64,000 nt of DNA from Heliopora coerulea (taxonomy: Eukaryota > Cnidaria > Anthozoa > Scleralcyonacea > Helioporidae): positions 583,501 to 647,500 of the forward strand of contig JASJOG010000082.1 in NCBI GenBank assembly GCA_030142905.1, in the 5' to 3' direction. The position numbers and the translations under genes were made by a program. Below, in pieces: positions 33,794 to 46,414 of this stretch. The notes below the pieces were generated by a model, which saw only the letters and a program-made list of their open reading frames with translations, made no database searches and was not told where the DNA came from. Every line of letters starts with the position of its first letter. The stretch's first letter is position 1.

Positions 33794-35289
33794 TCAGTGT
33801 TTCATGCATGTAAGGGAATGTGAGAAAAAGATGCGACGAGACTTCCATTAAATTTAGTTTAAATCGGAATATGATGTAAGAGCACTCAGTGAAATGTTGA
33901 CGTATAAAACGTGTTTTTGTGTAGATTTCAAAAATTTACAGCTCTTCAAATTAAATTACTTGCAGAGGTTTCGATTGTTGTTTTTGATGCTTTGAACTAA
34001 AATTGGTTTCGAATGACAAAGTTTTAAGTATTCCTTTTGCTTGCTGAGTGGTGAACTGTGTAATAATTCACCACTAAACTGATAAAAGTTAAAAAATACG
34101 TGTAGTGTCTTACCTTCCAAACAACACGTCAGGTCGGTAAGGTAGGTGCCTTGCCTGTCTAACCATCAAATCTCCTCCTTATCAAACCTCCCTCCCAATT
34201 GTTTCATCTCCGCGCCTCAGTACTCTTTACACCTACTCGACCGTCTTGCCGCAAACCACAGCATAAAGAATTAGTGCTTAAGCGGAACATCTCCAGCTCA
34301 GGCTACAAAAACGAAGTCGAAAAAGGCACTAGAACCTGGTGTGCTTAGCGGATCTCGATATCTAAAACATCAACTTGAACGATGATGACGACTTTTAAAG
34401 AAACGACAGTTTATTCACCACCTTGCTTGATACTTGCGGCTTCTCTTACCAGTTCCCTAAAAATGGCTGTAGCTTCATTTTTAGTTCAGTCTTAAGTAAC
34501 AGCTTTTTTCATTGCGCGAATTGACGTGGTCTATCAGACGTGAAAATCGTCTGGATAACGTTTGCACGACAACGGTGTTGAGAACGCCCTGGATAACGAA
34601 AATTATTCACACCCTTTGTTTTGCATGAAGAATTCTTCTGTTTAAAGGACGTCGTCGTTCAAGATGACGTCGTAGATCTTAAGGTCTCTGACATCATTTC
34701 TAAGAAAAGATGAACTTGAGGTGGTAGAAATGACTCACCACAATCCTGATATCACGTTTATCAACGAAAACCTTCATCCCACTCACTTCGTTCTTTTTCC
34801 TGAATCGCAAGAATCGGTAGATAAGAGGAGGTGACGACTCGTTATCGTGGCTTCTTCAAAACTCATAAAGCGAAAACAAAGCAAATCATGACTAGCACGA
34901 CTTTCTGGTGAAATGGGGATTTGTTTGAGAGGCTAGACTGAACACTTTAAGGAATATCCAAACACCTTGAAGTTGATTAAACAACGGTCACCTTAACTGC
35001 CTCATTTTTATCAGCATACTTCAGATGATTACAACAGAAAGAAAGAACGCAATGAGGCAAAACGAAAAAAGGATGGAAATGTTGGATGATACATACTGTA
35101 CTACTCCAAAGAGAATCAAAGCCTAAAACTGCACAAAAATGATGCTGAAGTACTTTAATATGACTTGACATGAATACAAGGTGAAACCTGGGTAGACAAA
35201 AGACAGTAAAGGTCTGAAAATGTTCACTCAGGCCTTGACTTGAAGCCACTGTCCATGGGTATTGAAGCGAATACGGAAAAGGGCTATAA
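33794..35289. other. intergenic, nothing recognised
   Basis: No exon, RNA gene or well-bounded repeat was identified. The frame at 34977-35327 is not convincing. Confidence 0.4.
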
Positions 35290-35674
35290 AGCCCTGGCCA
35301 AACGAATGCAACATCGCAATTCAACATCGTTCAACATTGTCGAATGCAACATGTTGAACTCGTTTGGTCAACATATTGCATGATGTTGCATGATGTTGTA
35401 TGATATTGAACGAAGTTTGATTTCCATCAAACATTTGGTGCAACGTCGTCCAACATTTTTGCAAATCGCGCACGCGTTGCAAGTCATCTCTAAGCCAAGG
35501 GCAACGGGTAGTTTGGCCTAAAATTCGAGATTATTACTCTTCCCAGATCTTTGATCTCCACAACTCGGGTCCGCACCGCACATGTTCCATTCGTTTGGTC
35601 ATGCAGTACACCACCATCCAACAAAGTTGAATTCAACAACGTTGAATGACGTAGCATTCAATTTGCCAGGGCTT
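35290..35674. mobile_element. MITE with AGCCCTGGC termini
   Basis: Inverted termini AGCCCTGGCCAAACGAATGC and, from the right, AGCCCTGGCAAATTGAATGC enclose AT-rich sequence full of CAACAT/ATGTTG motifs in both orientations. No coding frame. Target duplication was not resolved (A/T-rich flanks on both sides). Confidence 0.65.
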
Positions 35675-36115
35675 AAGAATCGAAGTAATCAGTACAAATT
35701 CATTCCAGTCCAATTTTCCACTCGCGGCCTATTAGCAAGCCGCCGTAACTGTTCGAATTAACGGCCCGGGCGTTTAATTTTTGTTTCACACTTACAGTAA
35801 GGGGACTTGTTTGGCTTGAAACACTTATTTAAAAGAATAACATTTTGTCAATACAGTAACAACTCTTTTCGGTACGTACTCGACCTTTCAATTTTACTCT
35901 GGCTAACGCCAGAAGATTTTACTCGTCATGGGGAGATGCCTCCCACCGAAAAGGATTAACAGTTTATATTCTTAGGGAAGTGAAATAATCAGAGTGATTT
36001 GAGTAACTCGAAATGTTAGATAACTACTCTCACATTTTGGCAGTACTCAAACCTTTCTGATTATTTCAATTTGATTTCCACACTGCCTACGCAGCACTCC
36101 ATTTTTATATTCTTA

Positions 36116-36281
36116 GGAGCCGTTCACACCGAGACCGATCTGAGATCGATCTTAGTTCGCTTCATGAAGGCGTTCACACTCGTTTGGATTGATCTCAGTT
36201 CGCATTCAAGCGTTCACACTCGGATCGATTTTGACTTAGATCGATCTCAGACCGATCTAACACGCCAGTGTGAACGACCCC
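36116..36281. mobile_element. short Harbinger-like MITE
   Basis: The 15-bp termini GGAGCCGTTCACACC and GGGGTCGTTCACACT resemble those of the MITE at 4624-5290. Flanks are TTA and TAA. The 166-bp interior consists of alternating GATCGATCT/AGATCGATC palindromes and GTTCACAC repeats. Confidence 0.65.
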
Positions 36282-36283
36282 TA

Positions 36284-37026
36284 AGAGGCAGTTTATATGG
36301 GAGGCGGGACGAGATGCTTGCCGGGATGGGACGATAAGCGGGATCTCGTAGTGTAAGAATTTTATTTTATTTATTACGTGTCGTTTATATGGAGTAAGTG
36401 CCTCCCGGGACAACTAAAAACCTACAAAAAAAAAATTAAAACAAATCCTTTAGATTCTCAGATGAAATGATTGATAACTTAATAACATGTTTATTGGAAT
36501 ACTAGGCCAAATGTGAATTTGCAAAACATCCATTTCGATGCAGATAAACCCGTTCAATACCATGCCATCAGATAGGAAAGGGATAAATTGTATGCTAAAG
36601 ACGTGGGCTTGTTTGGAACTACTTCGCCCAGCACTTTGACCGACAATGCATTACAAGAACAAAAACTGTTATTTAAAACAGCAGAAAAAGAGATTATTCT
36701 GGGGTATCATCGAATACTTGAAAAGTCTAGGATCTCCGACAAGGCTTCTCAAAAGGCATTCTCACTGGAATACGAAGCGGTAGTGGTAAAATCGTTTGTG
36801 AGCATTTTGATAGACTAAAGCAAATTTGAGGTGGTTGTCCCAATACAGAACCACTGTCGTGTGGAGTTGATTCCAACTCCGTCAGTTCTAATCAGAACGG
36901 TGATTGAAATTTCCCTGGTGCTCCCATGTGAAGCCTTCCCGGATGGAAACATTTCATGTAAAACCGGGATGAAAAACGTTCCATCCTTGCAAACATCCCG
37001 TCACGCTTCCCATATAAACAGCTCCC
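36284..37026. mobile_element. MITE adjoining the previous one
   Basis: The left terminus GAGGCAGTTTATATGGGAGG and the reversed right terminus GGGAGCTGTTTATATGGGAA continue as GCGGGACGAGATG and GCGTGACGGGATG. No transposase. Exact ends are uncertain by a few bases. It directly abuts the MITE at 36116-36281. Confidence 0.6.
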
Positions 37027-37889
37027 TAGCATCATCAATCATCAACGTCAAGCGATGCCTCGTCAACACCCGAGTCTGTCACGATGTGCAGTGTTGATTA
37101 TATTAATTTTTTCCAGTAATTTCTTAAAAGCTACCCAGGGTCGGTTATTCCTTTGTTTGGATTCATTAAGAGAGTTATTCGGAGGGGGCACTGATTCGAA
37201 CATTTACGGTCAAAGTTTGTCACTTCGTGTAGCCACAACCGAACTCTGGTGGTGTGATTTTTCTCCATAAAGTCGTATCACTTCTACAAGCAAGAAATCG
37301 CATGGTGAACCTCGGCTCAAAGAAAGCACCGGAATTTAAGATCCAATCGCCAAATTATTTTTAATCTCTTTACACTACAGTTGTTTAACACAAGGCCAAC
37401 AAATTGTTCGAAACCTGTTGTTTACTCATGGTTTTGTATTCCATTCAACGCGTTGTACTAGACTTACTAGAACAGAATAAAGGTTATCATTTAAATCAAG
37501 CACTGAGAAGATATTTCTGTTTCACGCAGCTGCCATTTAGTTACGACTATGTACAGAGAAGATACCAAATATTCATAGCACATGCAAATTCCCGTGCGGC
37601 TCTAAACTAGTATTCCTTTTCCGTTCTCGACTTCCATCCAGATTGCATGCTCAGCTGTTGGAAAAATACACCACAACAGGTCTATCTACAGCGAGATCAT
37701 ACTTTCGTCTTGACATTTATGAATTTTTTTCCCGGTCTTCCACTTTCTATGAAAAATAATGACAGGAAATTTTGCCCACTGAGCGAGGATAAGCGGAAAG
37801 AGTCTAGCGTTATTTTTTTTATCATACGTATTTCAGTCTCAGTCTTTTTTTGGTAAGAGTTCTTAGATTCAGATTTCATTGTAATGAGC

Positions 37890-39900
37890 TCAATCCTGGA
37901 CACTGACAGAGGTTGGGCTAGCAAGTTTACTTGGCACAGATGTTTTACGATGAGGTATGTTTTCGGGTTTAGGGATTGCAGCACCAACGCCAGCCATAGG
38001 TCTTTTGCTCGTTTTTGCCATTTGGTAGTCTCCAGAATCAAAATATTTTACCTTAAAGAAAAACACATGACAAGGAGATTAACAATTACTAACTGAGGTG
38101 GAGGTAAATATCTACACTATTCACATACATTGAGGTGAATAGTGTAGATAGCATAACTATGTAATGTATATTTTTGTTATTAAATCATGCAGGATATATA
38201 TACATACATACATACATACATACATTCATTCATACATACATACATACATACACATAAATATAGTCATGTATGTAAAAGTATGTATGTGTATAATACAGGA
38301 ATATAGTCATGTATATAAAACAATATATTTGTGGTGACACATGTAGGGAGTTGGTCATCAGAAGGTTGCAGGTTTGATCCCTGTCTGGGGCTCTTAAGTT
38401 GTTTTTCTGAGGTTAGAGTTTGAACAATGTTTATCTGTCTTTCTAGATATTTGTTAAAAAGGATATTTGAAGTTAAATTTATAAAATTTTTTGATATAAA
38501 ACCACATAACCTAACAATTTTCTGTATATGAACATAATCACGGTTAACAACAAAAATTTATAAGTAAAGGTTATACTCTATACTGTGACCAAGATGTTTA
38601 AGCAATATATAAACCTGAGAGTGAAGCCTGAAGGTTGATATATTGCTTAAACACCAAGGTCAAGGTATATAACCTACTTATATCATTGTTGCTGAAGTTT
38701 CAAAAGAAGTATTTAACTTGCCCAACAAGTGTATAGAAATGATAAAATTTTGGTAGAAAGTTCATGAATATCTTTATGAGGTTTATAAGTTAGCTATAAA
38801 CGTCTTAAGAACAAAAGAAACAGAGCCAAAGATGATATAATGATACTTATATCTATATTGATGAAAATGTTTGGCTTTATAATTTTACATAAAAGAGTCC
38901 TGTGTATTATCTTTTTAACACACACATATGAATGTGTGTGAAGGTACATATGAATGTGTGTGAAGGTATATACAAATGCTTATACATGTTTTAAAATTAG
39001 AACATGATTCCATATTACACTTTGAGCTGAAAAGTATTACAAATTTTATAGAGTTACTGAATATGTCTATGTGAGATAATTTGCCAATGAGTAGATGTGT
39101 CAGGATATCTATTCATTTAGTACATTTATACATATCAGTAATATGTGTATTAATACTCATATGGGCATGAAGTTTTTTTTGAAAATCAGATATACCAAAG
39201 CAAGAAAAAACTGAGTGGCAGTAGGTCTGAATCCCCATCATAAGAATATTAAAAGGGTTAGTTAAAGCAGCAGTGGAGCTTGGAGTATAATGTGATAAAA
39301 AAATTCCAATACTGACTGGAATGGCATGGGCAGTTCCAAGCATGTTCATAATAACATGTTTGGTATTTAGTAATTTGGGGGGAATTAATGACTAGTCAAA
39401 AGTTATAGAAATATGATAGGGTTACATAAGAAAAACTTTATTGGACTAAATATAGGAAGTTGTTTGCATTTATGTGTTTGCCAGCCAGTGTAGTTTCCAA
39501 ACAAATGCAGGTCCGTTTTACGGCAGTTAAACCTTATAAATCTTGTAGAATATTTAATTTAACACCTGCAAAACTAGCGCAATACTACGAATATTTGTAC
39601 TCTGCTACAAGAACATTACTACGTCAATCGAAGTATTTAATAACCACGCTCACCCCTTTTTGAAGCTTTTTCCTCAAAAAATTTGTTGAATCGGGTTTAC
39701 CTCCACCTGGAAACTTAGCTTTGAACTTCTGTTCTTCAGTCATCTCCTGAAAACCAAAGCCATTCTACGTAAGATCGATCTCCATTTTATTACACGGAAT
39801 CGTAACTTAAATTATAATATAATTTCAATGCCGAAATACCAACCTCTGCTGGCTTCTCTTCTTCATTTCTTTCTAGTGGCTTTGTAGCTGACTCAGCCAT
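37890..39900 (-). CDS. ENSA: endosulfine/ARPP19-family PP2A-B55 inhibitor
   Basis: Three exons in phase 0 give 103 residues: 39844-39900 (MAESATKPLERNEEEKPAE), 39654-39746 and 37890-38051. Exon 2 carries EEQKFKAKFPGGGKPD and NFLRKKLQKG. Exon 3 opens with VKYFDSGDYQMAK, the invariant FDSGDY core. Greatwall kinase phosphorylates the serine of that core (here Ser56), turning the protein into a tight inhibitor of PP2A-B55 that permits mitotic entry. The C-terminus keeps a PKA-type site (HRKTS, Ser88), as in vertebrate ENSA and ARPP19. Length is slightly below the vertebrate 112-121. Splice sites: GAG|GTTGGT and GGG|GTGAGC donors; TTTTCAG and TTTAAG acceptors. The single gene probably represents both vertebrate paralogues. 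It diverges from GLMP across a 403-bp gap. Confidence 0.95.
38052..39653. other. ENSA intron 2
   Basis: Holds an (ATAC/CATA)n microsatellite at 38193-38255, a tRNA-like SINE scrap at 38343-38393 and GTGTGAA.GTA repeats near 38930-38965. No other gene was recognised. Confidence 0.5.
38343..38393 (+). repeat. tRNA-derived SINE fragment
   Basis: GTTGGTCATCAGAAGGTTGC followed by AGGTTTGATCCCTG has the anticodon-arm/T-arm look of a tRNA head with a B-box. The 5' acceptor and D-arm are incomplete. It differs from the SINE family in the HACD3 introns. Confidence 0.4.
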
Positions 39901-40303
39901 TTTTTTCAGCAACGTATGAACAAATATTGTCAGGCTATAAAATGCAAAAATTTCTATTTTATATGTTAGATTCTACAACAAAATCCGTAATTTAATCTTT
40001 GCCAGTTCTTTATAGAAATACAAACGGCGCATGTCAAACGTAAACCTCGGAAAGGGTCGTGGCTGGACCGAGTAAGGCGCGTATCCATTTGATTGGTTGT
40101 TCTAAATTTATGATGACCAATTAAAATGCAAAATAGAATACACCTTCTCCATGCCGGACGCACCGGAAGAGAGGCAAGTAATTTAATTTTGTCACATGAC
40201 TTGTAGTGAAATGTGATGGCGGTAGCATGTTGACCATGATTCAAGAATGGGTAATAGGATGGGAAATTAAAAGAAACTCGTGTTGACTTTTGATATTTTA
40301 CCA
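39901..40303. promoter_or_regulatory. probable bidirectional promoter, ENSA (-) / GLMP (+)
   Basis: The start codons of ENSA (39900, minus) and GLMP (40304, plus) are 403 bp apart and point away from each other, so both transcription starts must lie here unless a non-coding 5' exon exists. A CCAAT-type pentamer is present on the minus strand (GATTGGTTG at about 40090). No convincing TATA box was assigned. Confidence 0.6.
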
Positions 40304-41548
40304 ATGGAGTTCCTTCGTAGCTACTCTCTGCTGCTATTTTTTGCTTGTTTTGTAGCGTCAGCCGTTTCTACTGCTAAGAACCGCAAGGTTAGTGAATGTT
40401 GAACAGCAAACACTGGAAGTGTAGTGTAGACTACTTGATAAGAAGATGGACGGGTAATCAGGGCAAAATTGAAAAGAAATCCTTGACATATGTAGTCATG
40501 GGTCAAGTATTTCTATTCAATTTCGTACTGATTACCCATCATTCTACCTGTCAGCAAAACTCCTCTATCAATGTCAACGTGCAGACATACTCAAAGTCTG
40601 TGTACCTGAAACACACTGGCCTCAACTACTTCAGAAAATAGTTGAAATTACTTCCAGTAGTTTATGATAATGCTTTAATTACTATATAACCAATGAAAAA
40701 GGTGATATGCGTAATTTTAGTTTTGTGGATTATAAAGATTGCATCTAGAACATGGTGTATGGATTATTGGTTATGTAGATGATATAACCAAAGAGAGAGT
40801 TCTGATTGTTTTTTTAATTACTGGCTAACCTTACCACGTGTAATTCTATCATAATAATGCCCAGTTTATTGTGGTAGTGATGTATTGTCAGCCAAAAGAA
40901 CTGATTTGTCCACAATTTCATCAGGAGCTAGTTGCACAATAAAGAATTACATGTTTATGCTTATATTTATGTATATATACGTGTATACGTATATATCAAG
41001 AAACCAAACTAATCTCAAGTTTTAAAATAATAAAAACATCAGCATAAAAACTCTTTGCTTTATTAAAAACTGACAATTCAGGGCCATGCCCCTTTATTGA
41101 CTTATAATAGGTAGTCAAGTGAAAATGCCATATGTTTATATATATATATATATATGTATGTATATATATGAGTAAATACAAAAGACAAAATTTTGCTGTC
41201 ACTACTCTGAGTTTTATGTGCTCAGGCGATCATCAGGCAACTGCATCATCATCAGGCAGTTGAAACTCAGTTGAGTGCGTGAAACTCAGAGTAGCGACAG
41301 CAAAATTTTGTCTTTTGTATTTACTTATTTCCTCTACCAGTAATGGTATTGAGCACTCTATATTTTCATTCCAACACTGTAACCTTCGTGGTACTCATCA
41401 TTGGTGTATATATATATATATTCTGGCATGGCTTAGATGTACCACATGTGTGGCACATTTGAGTTGCCTATATAACGTAGGCTCCTCCATCCTGATCATC
41501 AGCACTACACTGATGAGGCCCAATAGGCCGAAACGGTTCCGTCTGTAG

Positions 41549-41581
<33 letters not shown>

Positions 41582-42237
41582 TAGATATAAACATATCCAT
41601 ATGTATATATAGAAAACTATTTAACCAGATACTGTATATACATATACATGTACATATACTTACACCAGTGTTGCAATGACTCAAGTCAACTTGAGTCACA
41701 ATTTCCAGCAACTAGACACAAGTCCATGGTGAAAAATGACTCAAGTTGGTAATCCCAAAGGACTTAACTCAACAAATCCTTCTGTAAATAACCTGAATCA
41801 ATTCTGACTTAACCTCAATCATAGACGATTGTTAAGTTTCACCCAGTTAACTCTTTTCAGTCCATACCTGACATTAATTCCAGATGACATTATTTTAACT
41901 GACTTTAAACAATATCACTTGCTTTTACACTTATCATAATGTACATGTGGGACTAATATCAACTACATAACCTGTCTTGGCTTGACTCAGCCAAGTTATG
42001 TCATCTGACTTGGCTCAGCTCAAGCCAGGCCATTGTCTCAACTTGAATAAACAGAACCCAATCAAACAAGTAAATTACTTGACTTGACTTGTTGTTTGAT
42101 ACCTTTGTGACTCAACTCAGATCATGACTCAAGCTTAGGTTGTCTTGTTACAACACTGACTTTTACAAATAAACATGTATTATTATATATAATATATATA
42201 TTTTATATATTATATATATTATATATATTATATATTA

Positions 42238-42298
<61 letters not shown>

Positions 42299-45200
42299 AT
42301 CTATATATATATATTATATATATATACACCTATGATGAGTACCACAAAGGTTACAGTGTTGGAATGAAAATATTGAGCACTCAATACCATTACTGGTAGA
42401 GGGAATAAGTAAATACAAAAGACAAAATTTTGCTGTCGCTACTCTGAGTTTCATGCGCTTAGGCAATCATCAGGCAACTCAGAGTAGTGACAGCAAAATT
42501 TTGTCTTTTGTATTTACTTATATATATATATATAAATGTCATCAAAAAACTTTATTAAAATTTGTTTTGGGCTCAGGAAGGTCAGTGCCCCGAAATGTAT
42601 TTTAATAAAGTTTTTTTGTGATATTTATTTGTAATATTTAAAAACTGAGCAGGAGTGCTTTATCAGGATTTAAAACATGAGGCAATAGCTGAATGTTTTA
42701 GACCCAATAAAGCACATACTGCAAGTTTTTTAAATGTCTTCTAAAACGAACCTACTAATATGCTAATTTGTGAAGAAAGTTTCAAAATTTATCATTCATA
42801 AGCCAAAAAAATTGAACTTCATGTATAAAGACACATGTATCTTTATCACATATATAGATCTGACGTGCTTATGATTTTCTTTTGTCTTTTACTCATGAAT
42901 TAATAATGAATTTTAGAAAATTTTTTTAAAAACTTTGAGAGAGGAGCTTGTGATGTTACATATATGTATGTGACCATTGTATTTGACCATTACTGGTTTC
43001 TATTCCTTTGCTACTTAGACTTTTTACTAAGCAATTAGACCTGTATGATTGTATGATTAGATTTTGCTATTTAGACTTTTATATATCAGGCCTCTCAGTG
43101 GGACGCATGCCATTGTGTGCAAGCGTGCAGGCATGTGCTCCACTAATCTTATGTGCGTGAATGATCATATGCGCTAATGTTAATTTCTGCTCACCTGTCA
43201 AACTGTTTTGTTTTCAAAACACTCCCATCTTGAATGAAAGCCTTATTGTCTATGGAAACAACCCACTTTGGAGCAGAAAAGAGAAAGAGGCCATAATAGA
43301 GCATGTTGTTGAACTATATGACATCAAACAGACAGAAAAAGGTCTCTCAACCAAATCAAATTATGTCAGTGAGAAATACCATTAATCAGTTTGATGTTTG
43401 AGAAACGTGAGAGCTCGGATATATTAAGGTAGATGAACAATCTTCAAGCTTGATACTCAGAAAATGATTTCTGAGTGTTGAACTTGAAGATCGTTCATCT
43501 ACCTAAATACCATTAATGTTGTTGACAAGGCCCACACAGCACTTGACCAAGATGAAAGCAGTAGTGAGGACAGTGAATTTGAACTTTTCCAAAAGGAATT
43601 TGAAAGCGACTTGGACTGAAGCAATATCTTAACGTTTCTGTTCCTTCTTTTGTTATAAAAAATATTGATATGATATTGTATTCATATCAGAATTAGATTA
43701 ATGTAATTACAAGAAAATTGAAAATTTTTAAATTTTTTTACACCCCCCCCCCAATTTGTTGTTAATTAATTGTGGAAGCAATGTAATCTGCCAGCACAAT
43801 AGACTGCTTGTGCCAAATTTTGAACATGAGAGGCCTGATATATAATTGAATTTGCTACTTAGAATGCATATTGTACAATCAGACCTGTATGATTGTATGA
43901 AGGATTTTGCTACCTATTCCATGTATTGAGAAATTAGACCTCTATGATTATATGATTGATTTAGCTACTTAGACTGTATATTGAGTAATTAGACCTGTAT
44001 GATTGATGTGAACTAATTAGTTAATTAATGTTAACTAATTAACTAATTAATATTAACTAATTAACTAATTAGTTAAGTACAGAAGGGTTTGTAAATAATT
44101 TAAATCTCAGTTTACCCTTTGCACAAATAGCCCCTCAAGTTTTACTTGCCCAATACACTTTTTGTCTGCCCAGTAATCTTATTGTTGGTGGATGGTTTGT
44201 TTGCCTATCAGTCTAGTGAACAGGAAAAGTTACTTGCCCTCAAACAAAGTCTACTTTGTATATCTGTCTGCTTGTCTGTTAATCTGTCTACCTGTCTGTT
44301 AATCTGTCTACCTATCTATATGTACATAATTATGTATTCAGTATATATGAATTACAATATATATATATATATATAATTATATGTATATATAGGAATATCT
44401 CAATAAGAAATATTGGCTAATATACATTATATACAAATATATATGTACTATGTATAGTACATACATATACCACTGTACTATTTGTGTATATATATATGTT
44501 TGTAGTATACATGTGTTTATGTATAATGTACATATAATTACAAATTATAACCACGGCAAGCAGACAACTTAAGAAAATACAAAATAAAACAAATTCCGAA
44601 AATAGACATCTTGTGTTCTTGATATTCAAGTTAAAAAAAACAAAAAAAAAAAACAAGAGTGTACAGACAGAGTCGGTGATATTTCGTCTTTATTCCAAAG
44701 ACATTGTCAAACCAATGAGACTACAAGCAAGCGGTGATCTATATGTATAGCTATTTACAGACGCAGCGGAAGTATACAATTACAGGATGGTGTAAGCCAA
44801 TGTGATGGTCTAATGGCTTGTAAAAAACTGTCATTGTTCTAGAGCCATTAGACCATCACATTGGCTTACACCATCCTGTAATTGTATACTTCCGCTGCGT
44901 CTGTAAATAGCTATACATATAGATCACCGCTTGCTTGTAGTCTCATTGGTTTGACAATGTCTTTGGAATAAAGACAAAATATCACCGACTCTGTCTGTAC
45001 ACTCTTGTTTTTTTTTTAACTTGAATATCAAGAACACAAGATGTCTATTTTCGGAATTTGTTTTATTTTGTATTACAAATTATATGTAAGTAATTGTTGT
45101 GATTCTTGATTAGTATATATAGGGTGATAGCAAAACTTAAGACAATGTCAAAATGAGAATTTTGTTGAATTTATACTCTTTAGCTGGTTTAAAACAATGT

Positions 45201-45967
45201 GTGTAATGACCAATTGACCTTACATTTATGACCAATGTCTTTGCCTAAATTCAGTAATAGCATCTTCTAATTGTGTTTATATGCTGTCACGTTTAGTTTG
45301 TGAACATGTTGTGCTTCAAGACAAATATACTGGTCAAAAGCTGTAAGAATATTAAATAGCTAACATTAAACCAGTACAATTTCATAGATTTGAACTGTAC
45401 TGATTTTGTACTGTATTTTGCTTTTCATTCTTTCTAGATATCAATGCAAGTAATCCCATGTCCTGCCAATTTTTCCTGTCATGGTCAAAATATTACTCAT
45501 GCCCAAGCCAGAGCTACTGATAATAGTTCAACCATCCATTACTTATGGACAATATATCCAGTTCCAACTATTGTGGTTGCTTACACCAGTTTAGACAATG
45601 TATCCCTGAACATTAACTGGATGAAGCTCACAGCTGATCATTCAAGTGCTATTACTTTTTACCCATCAGTGAACTACACTGTTGGCTTTGCTATTCCAAG
45701 ATTGTATGAATTTGAAGATAATCATGATAAGGCAGAACTAAGTGCAAGTGATAAAATTGTTGTGCACAAACTGTCAAATATGATTTGGACAACACAGGTT
45801 GATATTTCATCTGCTAGAGTAACTTTTACAGGAAACGAAACATTTATCTTTCAGGTAAGTTACTTTCATTTAATCCCATTGCTTTAAACCTTATCCTGAA
45901 TAGCATTATTTGATTATATTGTTGACTGTCCAGCCATTCTATATTCATTCATTTATTTGTTTCTTTG

Positions 45968-46002
<35 letters not shown>

Positions 46003-46369
46003 CTAAAATTCATTAAAAATTCATGAGGAAAATACAAAAGAAAATCATAACCATGTTAGGTCTTTATATGTGATGAAGACACGTGTGCCTTTATATGTGA
46101 AGAGGTTCATTTTTTTCAGCTTAGAAAACATAAATTTCCAAACTTTCTTCGTATGTTAGCGTATTAGGAGGTTCATTTTAGAAGATATCTACAAAAACTA
46201 TCAGTGCATCATTTATCAGATCAAAAAAAACTCTCAGTGCATTATTTATCAGATATACCAGTAAACACTTGGATACGCCTCATGTTTTCACTAGGTATTT
46301 TTCCGGTTGAAATGAAGTCATTCGTGTTTCTATCACAACACAGAGACACTAAAGCAATTTTCTATTTGT

Positions 46370-46414
<45 letters not shown>

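Larger units (their letters stand above)
41150..42540. mobile_element. Penelope-type terminal repeats with hammerheads and (TA)n tracts (GLMP intron 1)
   Basis: 41166-41330 is a palindromic block (arms contain CAAAAGACAAAATTTTGCTG and its complement). It is followed by about 80 bp (TAATGGTATTGAGCACTC...GTGGTACTCATCAT) and then a complete hammerhead at 41504-41549. At 42325-42530 the same two blocks reappear in opposite orientation, separated from the first set by diverged sequence and a long (TA)n tract. No GIY-YIG or reverse-transcriptase sequence remains, so assignment to Penelope rests on the hammerhead and palindrome architecture. Confidence 0.6.

Noticed and set aside
39113..39349. Alternative ENSA C-terminal exon (contains a GTAHAIP-like string)
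   Set aside because: The true last exon with FDSGDY and the RKTS site is at 37890-38051 in correct phase.
43428..43503. Hammerhead in the 118-bp hairpin
   Set aside because: No CUGANGA plus GAAA arrangement found on either strand.
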